Positions 1 through 8,833 are shown, numbered from the stretch's first letter. The stretch: DNA of 64,000 nucleotides from Pseudomonas viridiflava (GCF_900580865.1 NZ_UTBZ01000169.1:186001-250000); one strand, 5' to 3'. A program made the numbers and translations. Notes: generated by a model from the sequence alone, not told the origin.

Positions 1-555
1 TGCCTTGAGAATCACCGGCGCCCCGGCCGCCAGTGCAGACGCGGTATCGCCGCCCGCCACCGAGTAGGTAATCGGGAAGTTGCTCGCGCCGAAAATCGCC
101 ACCGGGCCGATGGCGATTTTTTGCAGACGATGATCCATTCGTGGGCGCGGCTGACGCTGGGGTTGCGCCGGGTCGATGGCCAGTTGCAGGAAGCGCCCCC
201 GGCGCACCACATCGGCGAATTGGCGGAACTGGGTTGCGGCTCTCAACGCTTCGCCCTCAAGCTGAGCTTCGGGCAGTCCGGTTTCCAGTGCAGCGCGTGC
301 GGCCAGTTCGCTGCGTACGGCGTCGAGGTTGGCAGCGATGCTCTCGAGGAACGCCGCGCGCTCGGCCAGCGAGGTGTGGCTGTAGCGGTCAAATGCCGCA
401 TCGGCCAGTGTTGCTGCCTGATCAACCTGCTCGGCACCGCCGAAGGCGAAGTCCGGTTCAATCAACTGATTGCTGGCCGGGTTCAGCGCTTTCATCGTTC
501 CTGCGGTGGCGGCGACATCCGCTGCGCCGATCAGCAAATGGCCGGTCAGACTCAT
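1..555 (-). CDS. Aldehyde dehydrogenase, N-terminal part (runs off the window)
   Basis: This is the first 185 codons of an NAD(P)-dependent aldehyde dehydrogenase, reading towards base 1 with no stop. The stretch GPVAIFGASNFP followed by GGDTASALAAGAPV (about residues 148-182) is the Rossmann-fold cofactor region of the family and most resembles the 2,5-dioxovalerate (alpha-ketoglutarate semialdehyde) dehydrogenase branch. The catalytic Cys and Glu lie outside the window, so activity cannot be judged. The ATG overlaps the stop of the upstream isochorismatase-family gene (ATGA), so the two are translationally coupled. The exact substrate is inference. Confidence 0.88.
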   Translation of the reverse strand, partial: MSLTGHLLIGAADVAATAGTMKALNPASNQLIEPDFAFGGAEQVDQAATLADAAFDRYSHTSLAERAAFLESIAANLDAVRSELAARAALETGLPEAQLEGEALRAATQFRQFADVVRRGRFLQLAIDPAQPQRQPRPRMDHRLQKIAIGPVAIFGASNFPITYSVAGGDTASALAAGAPVILKA

Positions 556-1190
556 TGCACTTCACCCTGGGATTGGAGGTTGGCAATCAGTTCGTCGGTA
601 CTGGCAATCACGTGAGCGAATGTCGGTCCGTTGAGTTCGTGGGCGGCGTGCATCATTTCCGCTTTGAAGGCCGCCGTTGCATCGCGGACCAGGGTGACGT
701 GGTAGCCCAGTTCCGCGGCATAGCGGGCGGTGGCTTCGATGCAGGTGTTGGCCAGCAGGCCGACGATGATCACGTGTGTGACGCCTTGCTGTTTCAGACG
801 AAAATCCAGGTCGGTGTTGGCGAAACCACTGGAACCCCAGTGCTCCTGAACCACGATATCGCCTTCCTTCGGCGCAAAATCCGGGTGCCATTCGCCGCCC
901 CATTCGCCACGGGCAAAATGATGCATGTGCATGATTTTGCATTGGGTCGGGGTCGGGTGGTCCCAGGTTTCGTAGTCGCCTTTTTCCCAGCGGTGATGGG
1001 GTACGATGACCACCGGGATTTTCAGCTCGCGCACCGTGCGGTCGAGTTTGCGCAGGTTGTCGAGCAGGCCGTTCTGCTCGGCCATGGGTTTGATCAAAGG
1101 GAAAATCTTGCCGCCGTCCGAAAGAAAATCGTTATACGGATCAACCAACAGGTAGGCGGTTCTGTCCAGCGGGTAGGGGGTATTCGACAT
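552..1190 (-). CDS. Isochorismatase-family cysteine hydrolase
   Basis: A 212-residue protein of the isochorismatase-like hydrolase fold. It shows the N-terminal acidic motif LVDPYNDF (D17, D21) and the nucleophile motif GLLANTCIEATAR, whose Cys would attack an amide or ester carbon. The usual active-site Lys segment is occupied by VVQEHWGSSGF, so the Lys is not evident. The ATG at 1190 was chosen because the family starts just before the first beta strand; the open frame extends upstream without similarity. It shares an ATGA overlap with the following aldehyde dehydrogenase, suggesting a two-step amide hydrolysis and aldehyde oxidation pathway. The substrate is unknown. Confidence 0.85.
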   Translation of the reverse strand: MSNTPYPLDRTAYLLVDPYNDFLSDGGKIFPLIKPMAEQNGLLDNLRKLDRTVRELKIPVVIVPHHRWEKGDYETWDHPTPTQCKIMHMHHFARGEWGGEWHPDFAPKEGDIVVQEHWGSSGFANTDLDFRLKQQGVTHVIIVGLLANTCIEATARYAAELGYHVTLVRDATAAFKAEMMHAAHELNGPTFAHVIASTDELIANLQSQGEVQ

Positions 1191-1250
1191 GGCTGCTTGC
1201 TCCGGCAAGGGGATTATCGGTGCGCAGGGCTTGTCCCGGCACCGTGTAGA

Positions 1251-1263
1251 TATGATAATCATA
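1251..1263. promoter_or_regulatory. Inverted repeat in divergent promoter (candidate HxlR operator)
   Basis: TATGAT-A-ATCATA is a perfect 6-bp inverted repeat around one base. It lies 25 bp before the HxlR gene and 60 bp before the divergent hydrolase gene. HxlR proteins bind short palindromes as dimers, so autoregulation plus control of the hydrolase/dehydrogenase pair is plausible. This is inference from position and symmetry. Confidence 0.4.
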
Positions 1264-1288
1264 GTAACTGTAAAAGAGGCAAGCCCTG

Positions 1289-1786
1289 ATGGCAGTAAAC
1301 GATAGCCTTCCCGACACGCTGTGCCCGATTTCACGGGCCGAAACGATCGTCGGCGACCGCTGGACGGTGCTGGTTTTGCGCGAGTTGTTCATGGCCAATC
1401 ATCGCTATGACGAGATCCAGGCGCAGACCGGCGGTACGCCGCAAATGGTCGCCGCGCGTCTGAAATGTCTGGAAGCGGATGGGCTGGTCGAGCGCCGCTT
1501 GTACAACGAGCGACCGAAACGCTACGAGTACCACCTCACCGCGAAAGGCGAGGCGTTCTATCCGGTGATCATTGCGTTGCGGGCGTGGGGAGAGACCTGG
1601 TGCAAGGCACCGGAGGAGGGGCTGGCGGTGAACATGACCCACAAAAGCTGCAACCACAGCGCCGGCCTTGGGCCGCTTTGCGAGCACTGCGGCGAACCCT
1701 TGCGGCGGGAAGATTTGATCAGCCAGCCACAAGCAGCTTACGCCGCCGAACGGCAGGCGCGGCGTGAGGCGTTCAAAGGCAAATAA
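1289..1786 (+). CDS. HxlR-family transcriptional regulator
   Basis: A 165-residue winged-helix regulator. The N-terminus LCPISRAETIVGDRWTVLVL and the recognition region (about residues 41-65) match the HxlR/MarR-like family, including the early Cys used for redox sensing in some members. The C-terminal extension contains C121, H123, C131 and C134 (CNH...CEHC), resembling a small zinc site, which is not universal in HxlR proteins. It is divergent from the isochorismatase-family gene with a palindrome between them, so it probably controls that pair. The inducer is unknown. Confidence 0.88.
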   Translation: MAVNDSLPDTLCPISRAETIVGDRWTVLVLRELFMANHRYDEIQAQTGGTPQMVAARLKCLEADGLVERRLYNERPKRYEYHLTAKGEAFYPVIIALRAWGETWCKAPEEGLAVNMTHKSCNHSAGLGPLCEHCGEPLRREDLISQPQAAYAAERQARREAFKGK

Positions 1787-1792
1787 CCTCGA

Positions 1793-2416
1793 TCACGGCG
1801 TGCCGTTTCGCCCGTGCAGCACGTAGCCGGGGCGCAGGCTCAAGCGCTCGTAATAGGCGTTCACCGCGGCAAAATCCGGGTGAGCCAGTGGTGTTTCGAA
1901 CCAGCGGTTCACCGACAGCCCGATGGGAATGTCCGCCAGGGAAAACTGTTCGCCGCTGACGTAGGCGCCGGTCTTTTCCAGTTGCCGGTCGAGGATTGCC
2001 ATGTTCTTCGACCATTGCTCAATCCCGACCGCCAGTGCGGCGCTGTCCTGATGCTCAGGCGACTGTCGCACCAGCGACAGAAAGGCGTACGACCACGAGC
2101 GATTCAGCTCCGACGCTTGCCAGTCGATCCACTGATCAATCCGCGCCCGTGTTTGCGCGTCAGTCGGGTAGAGGTGCGAACCGTCGTAGCGCGACACCAG
2201 ATAACGAATGATCGTGTTCGATTCCCACAACGTGAAGTCGCCGTCCTGAATCACCGGCACCATGGCACAGGGATTGAGCGCGAGAAACTGCGCATCGTTC
2301 GTCGATCTGAATCCCGAACCCCAGTCTTCACGCTCGAAAGGAATCTGCAGTTCAGCGCAAGTCCACAGGACTTTGCGCACGTTGATCGATGAGGCTTTAC
2401 CCAGTATTCGCAGCAT
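1793..2416 (-). CDS. Glutathione S-transferase
   Basis: A 207-residue cytosolic GST. The N-terminal thioredoxin-like half carries KASSINVRKVLW, with Ser/Asn in the position that activates glutathione thiol, the cis-Pro motif MVPVI, and WESNTIIRYL for the gamma-glutamyl contact; the C-terminal half is alpha-helical. The start at 2416 is preferred over an in-frame ATG 18 bp upstream because AAAAGGGA lies at ribosome-binding distance before it. The gene converges on the HxlR gene with only 6 bp between their ends. Substrate unknown. Confidence 0.9.
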   Translation of the reverse strand: MLRILGKASSINVRKVLWTCAELQIPFEREDWGSGFRSTNDAQFLALNPCAMVPVIQDGDFTLWESNTIIRYLVSRYDGSHLYPTDAQTRARIDQWIDWQASELNRSWSYAFLSLVRQSPEHQDSAALAVGIEQWSKNMAILDRQLEKTGAYVSGEQFSLADIPIGLSVNRWFETPLAHPDFAAVNAYYERLSLRPGYVLHGRNGTP

Positions 2417-2472
2417 TGGATGTCCCTTTTCCAACAGTCGTCAGATCTACAGAAATACCACAGCGCAATAGA

Positions 2473-2502
2473 GAAGGCCCGCACAGCGCGGGCCTTCTTT
2501 TT
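2473..2502 (+). terminator. Rho-independent terminator hairpin
   Basis: A perfect 10-bp stem GAAGGCCCGC / GCGGGCCTTC (2473-2482 and 2488-2497) is followed by five T on the + strand. Both neighbouring genes read on the - strand, where the hairpin is preceded by A and followed by TCTATT, so for them it would be a weaker terminator. It still most likely separates the permease gene from the GST gene. Confidence 0.6.
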
Positions 2503-2515
2503 CAGCGAATCAATC

Positions 2516-3931
2516 TCACAGACTGCTCGCCAGTTTCCCGCCCATCATCCGCCGACGATAAGACGTGTCGCGGTTAGCCAGCCAGAAATACAGCGGCGAG
2601 GTCACCAGCAGTCCCACCAGCCAGGACAGATCCGCACCGTTGATGTGCGCCGATACCGGGCCGACGTACAGCGGCGTGTTCATGAACGGGATCTGCACGG
2701 CGATGCCGATCGCATAAGCCAGCAACGCCTGCGGGTTGTAGCGCCCGTAGATGCCGCCGTCGACCTGGAAGATCGACTGGATGTCGTACTGACCTTTGTG
2801 GATCGCATAGAAGTCGATCAGGTTGATCGCCGTCCACGGCACCAGCACCACCAGCAACACCAGCACCATGTCGACGAAGTGGCCGATGAAGTCTTTCGAG
2901 GCGCCCACGGCGGCAAAGCAGCAGGCCAGCAACACGATGATCGAGATCACCGCGCGGCTTTTGGCGGTGGGAATCCAGCGGTAGGCGAAGGTTTGCACCA
3001 GAGTAATCAACGACAGCACCGCGCCGTACAGGTTGAGGGCGTTGTGGCTGATCACGCTGAGCAGAAACAGCACCAGCATCAGCGGGCCGATGGAGCCGGT
3101 GGCGAGTTTGACCGCGTCCATGGTGTCCATACCCACCGGGGTCGCCAGCACGGCGACGGCACCGAAGATGAACGCCAGACTCGACCCCAGCGCTGAACCC
3201 AGATACGTCGTCCAGAACGTCGACGAGACTTTCACGTCCGCCGGCAAGTAACGCGAATAATCGGACACGTACGGTGCAAACGCGATCTGCCACAGCGCGG
3301 CCAGCGACACAGTGGCGAGCCAACCGGAGAGGTTGAAGCTGCCCCGGGTGAGGAAGTCGTCAGTCTGAATGTGGGTGAAGATGTAGCCGAAGCCGACAAC
3401 GATGCCGATCCCCAGCACCCAGGTGCCGATGCGGTTGAGCACGTGGATAAAGCGGTAGCCGATGATGCCGATGATCCCCGAACCGACGGCGCCAATGACG
3501 ATGCCCACCGGCACCGGAACGCTGTCGACCACGCCGTGTAACGACTTGCCGGCCAGCACGATGTTGGAGGCGAAAAAGCCGATGTACATGACGCCGGCAA
3601 TCAACACCACCAGCAACGCGCCGAGAGAGCCGAACTGCGCGCGACTCTGGATCATCTGCGGAATGCCCATCTGCGGACCTTGCGCCGAGTGCAGCGCCAT
3701 CAGCACGCCACCGACCAGATGGCCGACGAGAATGGCGACGATGCCCCAGAGCAGATTCAAGTGAAACAACTGCACACCCAGCGCACCGGTGACGATGGGC
3801 AACGGCGCGATATTGCCGCCGAACCAGAGCGTGAACAGATCCCTGACCTTTCCGTGGCGATCTTCGGGGGGCACGTATCCTATCGTGTGTTTTTCAATCA
3901 GCGGAGCGGAGGATGCTTCAGGGGTAGCCAT
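2516..3931 (-). CDS. NCS1-family permease (cytosine/purine/hydantoin type)
   Basis: A 471-residue inner-membrane transporter with about 12 hydrophobic segments, homologous to CodB-type NCS1 symporters for cytosine, purines, allantoin or hydantoins. The N-terminal motif RHGKVRDLFTLWFGGNIAPLP and YVSDYSRYLP are family signatures. The ATG at 3931 has GGAG at the right distance; the longer frame upstream lacks family similarity. It heads a catabolic cluster with the divergent LysR gene. A close paralogue lies at 28276-29688, also beside flavin-dependent oxygenase genes. The substrate is probably a nitrogen heterocycle, by inference from family and context. Confidence 0.92.
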   Translation of the reverse strand: MATPEASSAPLIEKHTIGYVPPEDRHGKVRDLFTLWFGGNIAPLPIVTGALGVQLFHLNLLWGIVAILVGHLVGGVLMALHSAQGPQMGIPQMIQSRAQFGSLGALLVVLIAGVMYIGFFASNIVLAGKSLHGVVDSVPVPVGIVIGAVGSGIIGIIGYRFIHVLNRIGTWVLGIGIVVGFGYIFTHIQTDDFLTRGSFNLSGWLATVSLAALWQIAFAPYVSDYSRYLPADVKVSSTFWTTYLGSALGSSLAFIFGAVAVLATPVGMDTMDAVKLATGSIGPLMLVLFLLSVISHNALNLYGAVLSLITLVQTFAYRWIPTAKSRAVISIIVLLACCFAAVGASKDFIGHFVDMVLVLLVVLVPWTAINLIDFYAIHKGQYDIQSIFQVDGGIYGRYNPQALLAYAIGIAVQIPFMNTPLYVGPVSAHINGADLSWLVGLLVTSPLYFWLANRDTSYRRRMMGGKLASSL

Positions 3932-4166
3932 GACGAACTCCAAGGCAAGGATGAGTACGTGGACGTACTTCGGCAAGCGCCGGCACGGGCGGCGCATTTC
4001 TTGTTGAAGCGATCATGTGCAAAGCGTCGGGATAGATAAATTAGTAAGTTTGTTGCTTCAGACCTTAAAAAAAATATGCTTCGGCCGGGGCCCGCGTCCG
4101 GTATGTTCAACTTTGATCGTGCGCCAGGGAACCAGGGCGAATATCAGCGCTCTTCGGGAGGTTCAC

Positions 4167-5078
4167 ATGGCTGCCTACAACCTGCGTCAGCTCAAATACT
4201 TCGTCACCACCGCCGATTGCGGCAGCGTCGCCGAAGCTTCGCGCAAGCTCTACATCGCGCAACCGTCGGTCTCCACGGCCATCAAGCATCTGGAAGAAAG
4301 TTTCGGTGTGCAGTTGTTCATCCGCCATCACGCCCAGGGTGTTTCGCTGACCCCCAGCGGCTCGCGGTTCTATCGCAAGGCGCTGGAGCTGCTGCGCGTG
4401 GCCCACGAGTTCGAGCAGAACGCGCTGGCCGACAATGATGTGGTCGCGGGGCAGATCGATATCGGCTGTTTCGAAACCGTCGCGCCGCTGTATATGCCGC
4501 GTCTGATTGCCGGTTTCAAGGCGCGCTGGCCGGGAGTGGAAATCCGCATTCGTGATGGCGAACAACAAGAGTTGGTGCAGGCACTGACCGCCGGCAGCAT
4601 CGACGTAGCGATGCTGTTCGAGCACGATCTGGACAGCACCATCGAAACTGCGCCGCTGATGCCGCCCCAGCAGCCTTATGCGTTGCTGCCGGCCAGTCAT
4701 CGCTTTGCGCAACAGGCGAAAGTCTCGCTGCATGATCTGGTGCTGGAACCGATGATCCTGCTCGACGTGGTGCCGAGCCGCACCTATTTCGTGAGCATCT
4801 TCGAAGAGCGCGGCCTGACGCCGAACATCGTCTTCAGCTCCCCGTCGATCGAGATGGTGCGCGGCATGGTCGGCAACAGTTTCGGTTTCTCGATTCTGGT
4901 GACCAAACCCTTCAGCGACTACACCTACGACGGTCAGCAAGTCGTCTGTGTGCCGCTGGCGGAAAACGTCACCGGTTCGGGCTTGTCGGCGGCCTGGTTG
5001 CGACGGGTGCAACTGACCAAACCGGTGCAGTTGTTCGTTGACCATTGCCGCGAAGAGTTGGCCCGACTGCACCCGTGA
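4167..5078 (+). CDS. LysR-family transcriptional regulator
   Basis: A 303-residue LysR-type regulator. The N-terminal winged HTH reads LRQLKYFVTTADCGSVAEASRKLYIAQPSVSTAIKHLE in pattern (residues about 4-60) and is followed by a periplasmic-binding-like effector domain beginning near GQIDIGCFE. The ATG at 4167 follows GGGAGG; an earlier in-frame start at 4017 gives a tail without family similarity. It is divergent from the NCS1 permease and convergent with the deacylase gene, so it probably controls the surrounding cluster in response to the transported substrate. Confidence 0.92.
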   Translation: MAAYNLRQLKYFVTTADCGSVAEASRKLYIAQPSVSTAIKHLEESFGVQLFIRHHAQGVSLTPSGSRFYRKALELLRVAHEFEQNALADNDVVAGQIDIGCFETVAPLYMPRLIAGFKARWPGVEIRIRDGEQQELVQALTAGSIDVAMLFEHDLDSTIETAPLMPPQQPYALLPASHRFAQQAKVSLHDLVLEPMILLDVVPSRTYFVSIFEERGLTPNIVFSSPSIEMVRGMVGNSFGFSILVTKPFSDYTYDGQQVVCVPLAENVTGSGLSAAWLRRVQLTKPVQLFVDHCREELARLHP

Positions 5079-5095
5079 GTGCCGTCGAGCCGCTG

Positions 5096-6244
5096 TCAGA
5101 GGCTGATAAACGCCAGCATCCGCTGGAGCATGGCATCGCACGCCCGCAACTGTTCGAGGCTGACAAACTCATCGGGTTTGTGACCCTGTTCCATGCTGCC
5201 GGGACCGCAGACCACGGTGGGAATGCCCACCGCATCAAACAGTCCACCTTCGGTACCGAACGCCACGGTGCCGAAATCCTTTGATCCGCTGAACACTGAA
5301 ATCAGCTCGGCGGCCTGGCTTTGCGCATCAGTGGCCAGCCCCGGATACGCCGACAAGGCGCTGAAGCGGATCTCGCTTTGCGCACTGACCGCACGCATGC
5401 GCGGCAGCACTTCGCGTTCGGCGTAGGCTTTCAGTGCTTGGGCGACGAGGCCCGGATCCTGCGAGGGCAGGGCGCGGATTTCGAAATCGAAACGACAGTC
5501 GGCAGGCACGATGTTCAACGCCTTGCCGCCGCTGATCACTCCGGTTTGCACGGTGCTGTAGGGCGGGTCGAAGCGCTTGTCATGATGCTCTGGCGCTTTC
5601 AGTTGCTGCCCGAGTCGGCCCAGCTCACCAATCAGTTCTGCGGCGTATTCGATGGCATTGACGCCCAGTGGCGCGTAAGCCGAATGGCACGGATGGCCGT
5701 GCACGTCGCAGCGCATTGCCAGTTTGCCTTTGTGGCCGAGCACCGGTTTCAGTTCGGTCGGCTCGCCAATGATGCACAGCAACGGTTTGATCGGGCGTTG
5801 CTGCAAGACCTCGAGCAGCGAGCGCACGCCGAGGCAGCCGATCTCTTCGTCGTAGGACAGGGCAATGTGCACCGGCAGACGCAGCGACGCCTGCACCAGC
5901 GCCGGCACCAACGCCAGCACGCAGGCGATATAGCCCTTCATGTCTGCCGTACCGCGCCCGAAGACTTTGCCGTCGCGCTCCGTCAGTTCGAACGGCGGCA
6001 GCGTCCACGGCTGGCCATCGACCGGCACCACATCGGTGTGCCCGGACAGCACGATGCCCGGTTGATCCACCGGGCCGATCGTGGCGAACAGGTTGGCTTT
6101 GCTGCGCTCATCGTTATAGATCAGCGCGCAGGGCACGTCGAAACCCGCGAGGTAATCGCGAACGAATTCGATCAGTTGCAGGTTGGATTCACGGCTGGTG
6201 GTATCGAACGCCACCAGCGTTTTAAGCAGCTCGACGCTGTTCAT
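5096..6244 (-). CDS. M20-family deacylase (ArgE-like)
   Basis: A 382-residue zinc-dependent M20/acetylornithine deacetylase-like enzyme. Metal-binding and catalytic residues are present: H69 and D71 in SGHTDVVP, D101 in GTADMKGY, and E133/E134 in YDEEIGCLG. The length is normal for ArgE. Its position between a permease, DUF1028 and RidA genes argues for cleaving an N-acyl or N-carbamoyl intermediate in a catabolic pathway rather than arginine synthesis; that role is inference. Its start overlaps the DUF1028 stop by 4 bp, indicating one operon. Confidence 0.88.
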   Translation of the reverse strand: MNSVELLKTLVAFDTTSRESNLQLIEFVRDYLAGFDVPCALIYNDERSKANLFATIGPVDQPGIVLSGHTDVVPVDGQPWTLPPFELTERDGKVFGRGTADMKGYIACVLALVPALVQASLRLPVHIALSYDEEIGCLGVRSLLEVLQQRPIKPLLCIIGEPTELKPVLGHKGKLAMRCDVHGHPCHSAYAPLGVNAIEYAAELIGELGRLGQQLKAPEHHDKRFDPPYSTVQTGVISGGKALNIVPADCRFDFEIRALPSQDPGLVAQALKAYAEREVLPRMRAVSAQSEIRFSALSAYPGLATDAQSQAAELISVFSGSKDFGTVAFGTEGGLFDAVGIPTVVCGPGSMEQGHKPDEFVSLEQLRACDAMLQRMLAFISL

Positions 6245-6918
6245 CGGTCATCCCCGGCCACGCCGTAGCCCGGCGCTTTGGCCGGATCGAGGGCGCGGTC
6301 GATGTAGTCCTGAAGCTGCGGCTTGTAGGTGTCCCAGAGCTTCTGCAACTGGCCGATCGGGTCTGCATCGGCCCAGTCGACGCGCAGGTTGACGATCGGC
6401 CAGGTCTGCTCGCCGACTATCACAACAGCGGCGGAGTGCACCGGGCCGGCTTCGCCACCGAGGGCTTGCGCGGCGTGCAGGGCTTTGAGCAGGCGATCAG
6501 CGAGTTGACCTTCGCCGTCCTCGAAGGCGCTGACCATGGCTTCGATCACCGAACGCCCGGCGAGCATGTTGCCGGCCGCTACGCATTGTTCGCCGCTGAC
6601 GGCGTTATGCACGCCGAGGGTTTGCGTACCGCTGAAATGTGCGGTCTGGCCGAGGTGGTTGATCGCCGTGATCTGGCGGTACTGGCTGTAGCCGTTGCGC
6701 GTGAGCACCTTGTCCAGCGCATCGTCGGGTGCCAGGCCTTGCTCCATCAGCGCGAGGACTTCCGGGCCGAGGGACGGCAGGGTGATGTTCTGGCTCGACA
6801 CCGCACCAACGCCGGGCAACAGCCACGGACAGCGTGCGCCGACGGCGATGCTGGAGGAACTGATGGCGACACCGAACTGGCCGGTTTCGGCGCAGCGGGC
6901 TGCGATTGAAAAGGTCAT
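6241..6918 (-). CDS. DUF1028-family protein (putative Ntn-like hydrolase)
   Basis: A 225-residue protein matching the DUF1028 family by its opening TFSIAARCAETGQFGVAISSSS and the segment GARCPWLLPGVGAVSSQ. The family is described as resembling Ntn hydrolases, but no activity is established that I know of. It overlaps the downstream argE-like gene by ATGA. A GGAG sits just before the start. The consistent pairing with RidA and a deacylase suggests processing of a reactive enamine/amide intermediate; this is inference. Confidence 0.8.
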   Translation of the reverse strand: MTFSIAARCAETGQFGVAISSSSIAVGARCPWLLPGVGAVSSQNITLPSLGPEVLALMEQGLAPDDALDKVLTRNGYSQYRQITAINHLGQTAHFSGTQTLGVHNAVSGEQCVAAGNMLAGRSVIEAMVSAFEDGEGQLADRLLKALHAAQALGGEAGPVHSAAVVIVGEQTWPIVNLRVDWADADPIGQLQKLWDTYKPQLQDYIDRALDPAKAPGYGVAGDDR

Positions 6919-6946
6919 CTAATGAACTCCTTGTGTGTCTGGGCTG

Positions 6947-7020
6947 GCCTCTTCGCGAGCAGGCTCGCTCCCACAATGAAATGCATTCCAAATGTGGGAG
7001 CGAGCCTGCTCGCGAAGGCC
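6947..7020. repeat. Paired REP palindromes
   Basis: Inverted copies of the TTCGCGAGCAGGCTCGCTCCCACA-type REP lie either side of a 15-base spacer, between the RidA and DUF1028 genes. Such pairs (REPINs) are common between genes in this Pseudomonas group and can stabilise or end mRNA. Confidence 0.85.
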
Positions 7021-7038
7021 GTAACGCGGTGAACCTGC

Positions 7039-7455
7039 TTACTCAGGAATCACCGCAATCACATCAATCTCCATCAGCCACTGCGGCTGCCCCAGCGCCG
7101 ATACCACCAGTCCGGTCGAGATCGGGAACACGCCTTTGAGCCACTTGCCGACTTCGCCATACACCGCTTCGCGATAACGCGGGTCGATCAGGTAAGTCGT
7201 GGTTTTGACGATATGACTCATGTCACTGCCGGCTTCTTCCAGCAGTTGCTTGACGTTGCGCATGGCCTGTTCTGCCTGCGCGCGCGGATCACCGAGACCC
7301 ACCAGATTGCCGTCGAAATCGGTGCCGACCTGACCGCGCACATACACGGTGTTGCCGGCCCGCACGGCCTGGCACAAATCGTTGTCCAGGGTCTGGTTCG
7401 GGTAGGTGTCTTTGGTGTTGAACATGCGAATGCGAATGTGGGTTGGCTGACTCAT
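7039..7455 (-). CDS. RidA-family (YjgF/YER057c/UK114) protein
   Basis: A 138-residue RidA-family enamine/imine deaminase-like protein. The N-terminal NTKDTYPNQTLDNDLCQAVRAGNTVYVRGQVGTD region and the C-terminal PISTGLVVSALGQPQWLMEIDVIAVI are family hallmarks. The Arg typical of true RidA active sites (R105 in the canonical protein) is not obvious, so it may belong to an Rid subfamily with a pathway-specific role. The start at 7455 was chosen by homology; GGAG lies just upstream. It stands between the flavin monooxygenase and DUF1028 genes, all on the same strand. Confidence 0.88.
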   Translation of the reverse strand: MSQPTHIRIRMFNTKDTYPNQTLDNDLCQAVRAGNTVYVRGQVGTDFDGNLVGLGDPRAQAEQAMRNVKQLLEEAGSDMSHIVKTTTYLIDPRYREAVYGEVGKWLKGVFPISTGLVVSALGQPQWLMEIDVIAVIPE

Positions 7456-7513
7456 GTGAAACTCCTGAAGATGGTGCGCGTCGGCGCAATCGGCGCCGGC
7501 GCGAAAAGGGCTA

Positions 7514-8833
7514 TCAAGCGTCGACGGTGTCGGCGGCTTTGCTGTGGAGGGGCTGGTGCAGCCCGGCTTCACGCTGCTCGGCATCGCGATAGTCGAGGTA
7601 CTTGCGCTGGGTGGCGATGTGATCGGCGACGTGTTTGGCGTCGTGCCATACGCCCCAGATAAACGATGAACCCCGGCGCGACTGCCACGGCAGACCGAGG
7701 AAATACACCCCCGGCTCGCTCGACACGCCGCGCTGATGCACCGGCTTGCCCTTGTCATCGAACGCCGCGACTTGCAGCCAGGAATAATCCACGGCAAACC
7801 CGGTGGCCCAGATGATCGCGGTGATGCCAGCCTTGGCCAGATCCAGATCGGCCAGCGGATTTTTCACGCAATCGGGGTCCGGATAGGTTTCGCGCGCTTC
7901 AGGTTCTTCCGGCAGATCGAGGCCGTTGCGCTCGATGTAGGCATCGGCGGCATCGAGCAACGCCAGATAATTCTCGTCGCCGCGAGTGAGGTTGCCGACC
8001 AGGTCCTGCTTGAAAGTCACCACGCCGTTATTGAACGATTCGGTGACGCCGACCAGGGTCATGCCGCGATGGGCCAGACCGCGGAAATCAATAGTGCGCC
8101 CGCCATGGGCACCGCTGACCGCGATGGTCACGTGTTCACGACCGGGTTTCATCGCCGCCTGATCCCACTCGCCGAGCACGCCCAGCCACCAGCAGAAATC
8201 CCGATTGCGATAGGCGCGAGGCGGGCGGTCATGGGCGCCGACCGACAGGTAAACCTGCTTGCCCGAGCGTTGCAGCTCATCGGCAATCTGCACGCCAGAA
8301 GAACCGGCGCCGACCACCAGCACTGCGCCTGCCGGCAATTGCTGCGGGTTGCGATAGTCAGCGGAGTGGATCTGCAGCAGACGTTCGTCTTGCGGGGCAA
8401 TCGCCGGAATCACCGGTTTCTGAAACGGGCCAGTGGCGGCGACCACACGGTTGGCTTCGATCACGCCTTCGGAGGTTTCGACGGTGAACCCCGGGCGACC
8501 GACATTGCGCACCACGCTCTTCACTTCAACGCCGGTGCGGATCGGCGCGTTGAATTTCTTCGCGTAGGCTTCGAAGTAATCCGCCACGCGTTCTTTCGGA
8601 GCGAAAGCGTCGGGATCGACGTCATCGAATTCCAGGCCAGGGAAGCGGTCGTGCCACGCCGGGCCGTTGGCAACCAGCGAGTCCCAGCGCCCGGTGCGCC
8701 AGCGTTCAGCAATGCGATTGCGCTCCAGCACGAGGTGCGGCACACCGAGTTTGCTCAGGTGTTCGCTCATGGCGACGCCTGCCTGGCCAGCACCCACGAT
8801 CAGCGTGTCGGTTTTTATTATTGCAGTGGTCAT
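7514..8833 (-). CDS. FAD/NAD(P)-dependent monooxygenase (flavin-containing, CzcO-like)
   Basis: A 439-residue flavoprotein with two Rossmann motifs: GAGQAG at residues 14-19 for FAD and GAGSSG at 174-179 for NAD(P)H, plus the ATGF motif near the C-terminal FAD site (IIWATGFAVDYSW). This architecture fits group B flavin monooxygenases (FMO/Baeyer-Villiger/YUCCA-like). It is the first gene of the run that continues into RidA, DUF1028 and the deacylase, so it may oxygenate the substrate brought in by the NCS1 permease. The C-terminal tail (about 25 residues) is not conserved in pattern. Confidence 0.88.
   Translation of the reverse strand: MTTAIIKTDTLIVGAGQAGVAMSEHLSKLGVPHLVLERNRIAERWRTGRWDSLVANGPAWHDRFPGLEFDDVDPDAFAPKERVADYFEAYAKKFNAPIRTGVEVKSVVRNVGRPGFTVETSEGVIEANRVVAATGPFQKPVIPAIAPQDERLLQIHSADYRNPQQLPAGAVLVVGAGSSGVQIADELQRSGKQVYLSVGAHDRPPRAYRNRDFCWWLGVLGEWDQAAMKPGREHVTIAVSGAHGGRTIDFRGLAHRGMTLVGVTESFNNGVVTFKQDLVGNLTRGDENYLALLDAADAYIERNGLDLPEEPEARETYPDPDCVKNPLADLDLAKAGITAIIWATGFAVDYSWLQVAAFDDKGKPVHQRGVSSEPGVYFLGLPWQSRRGSSFIWGVWHDAKHVADHIATQRKYLDYRDAEQREAGLHQPLHSKAADTVDA

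Noticed and set aside
2420..3196. 258-codon + strand frame opposite the NCS1 permease
   Set aside because: Rich in His, Gln and Arg from antisense of transmembrane codons; the - strand frame is the clear permease gene.
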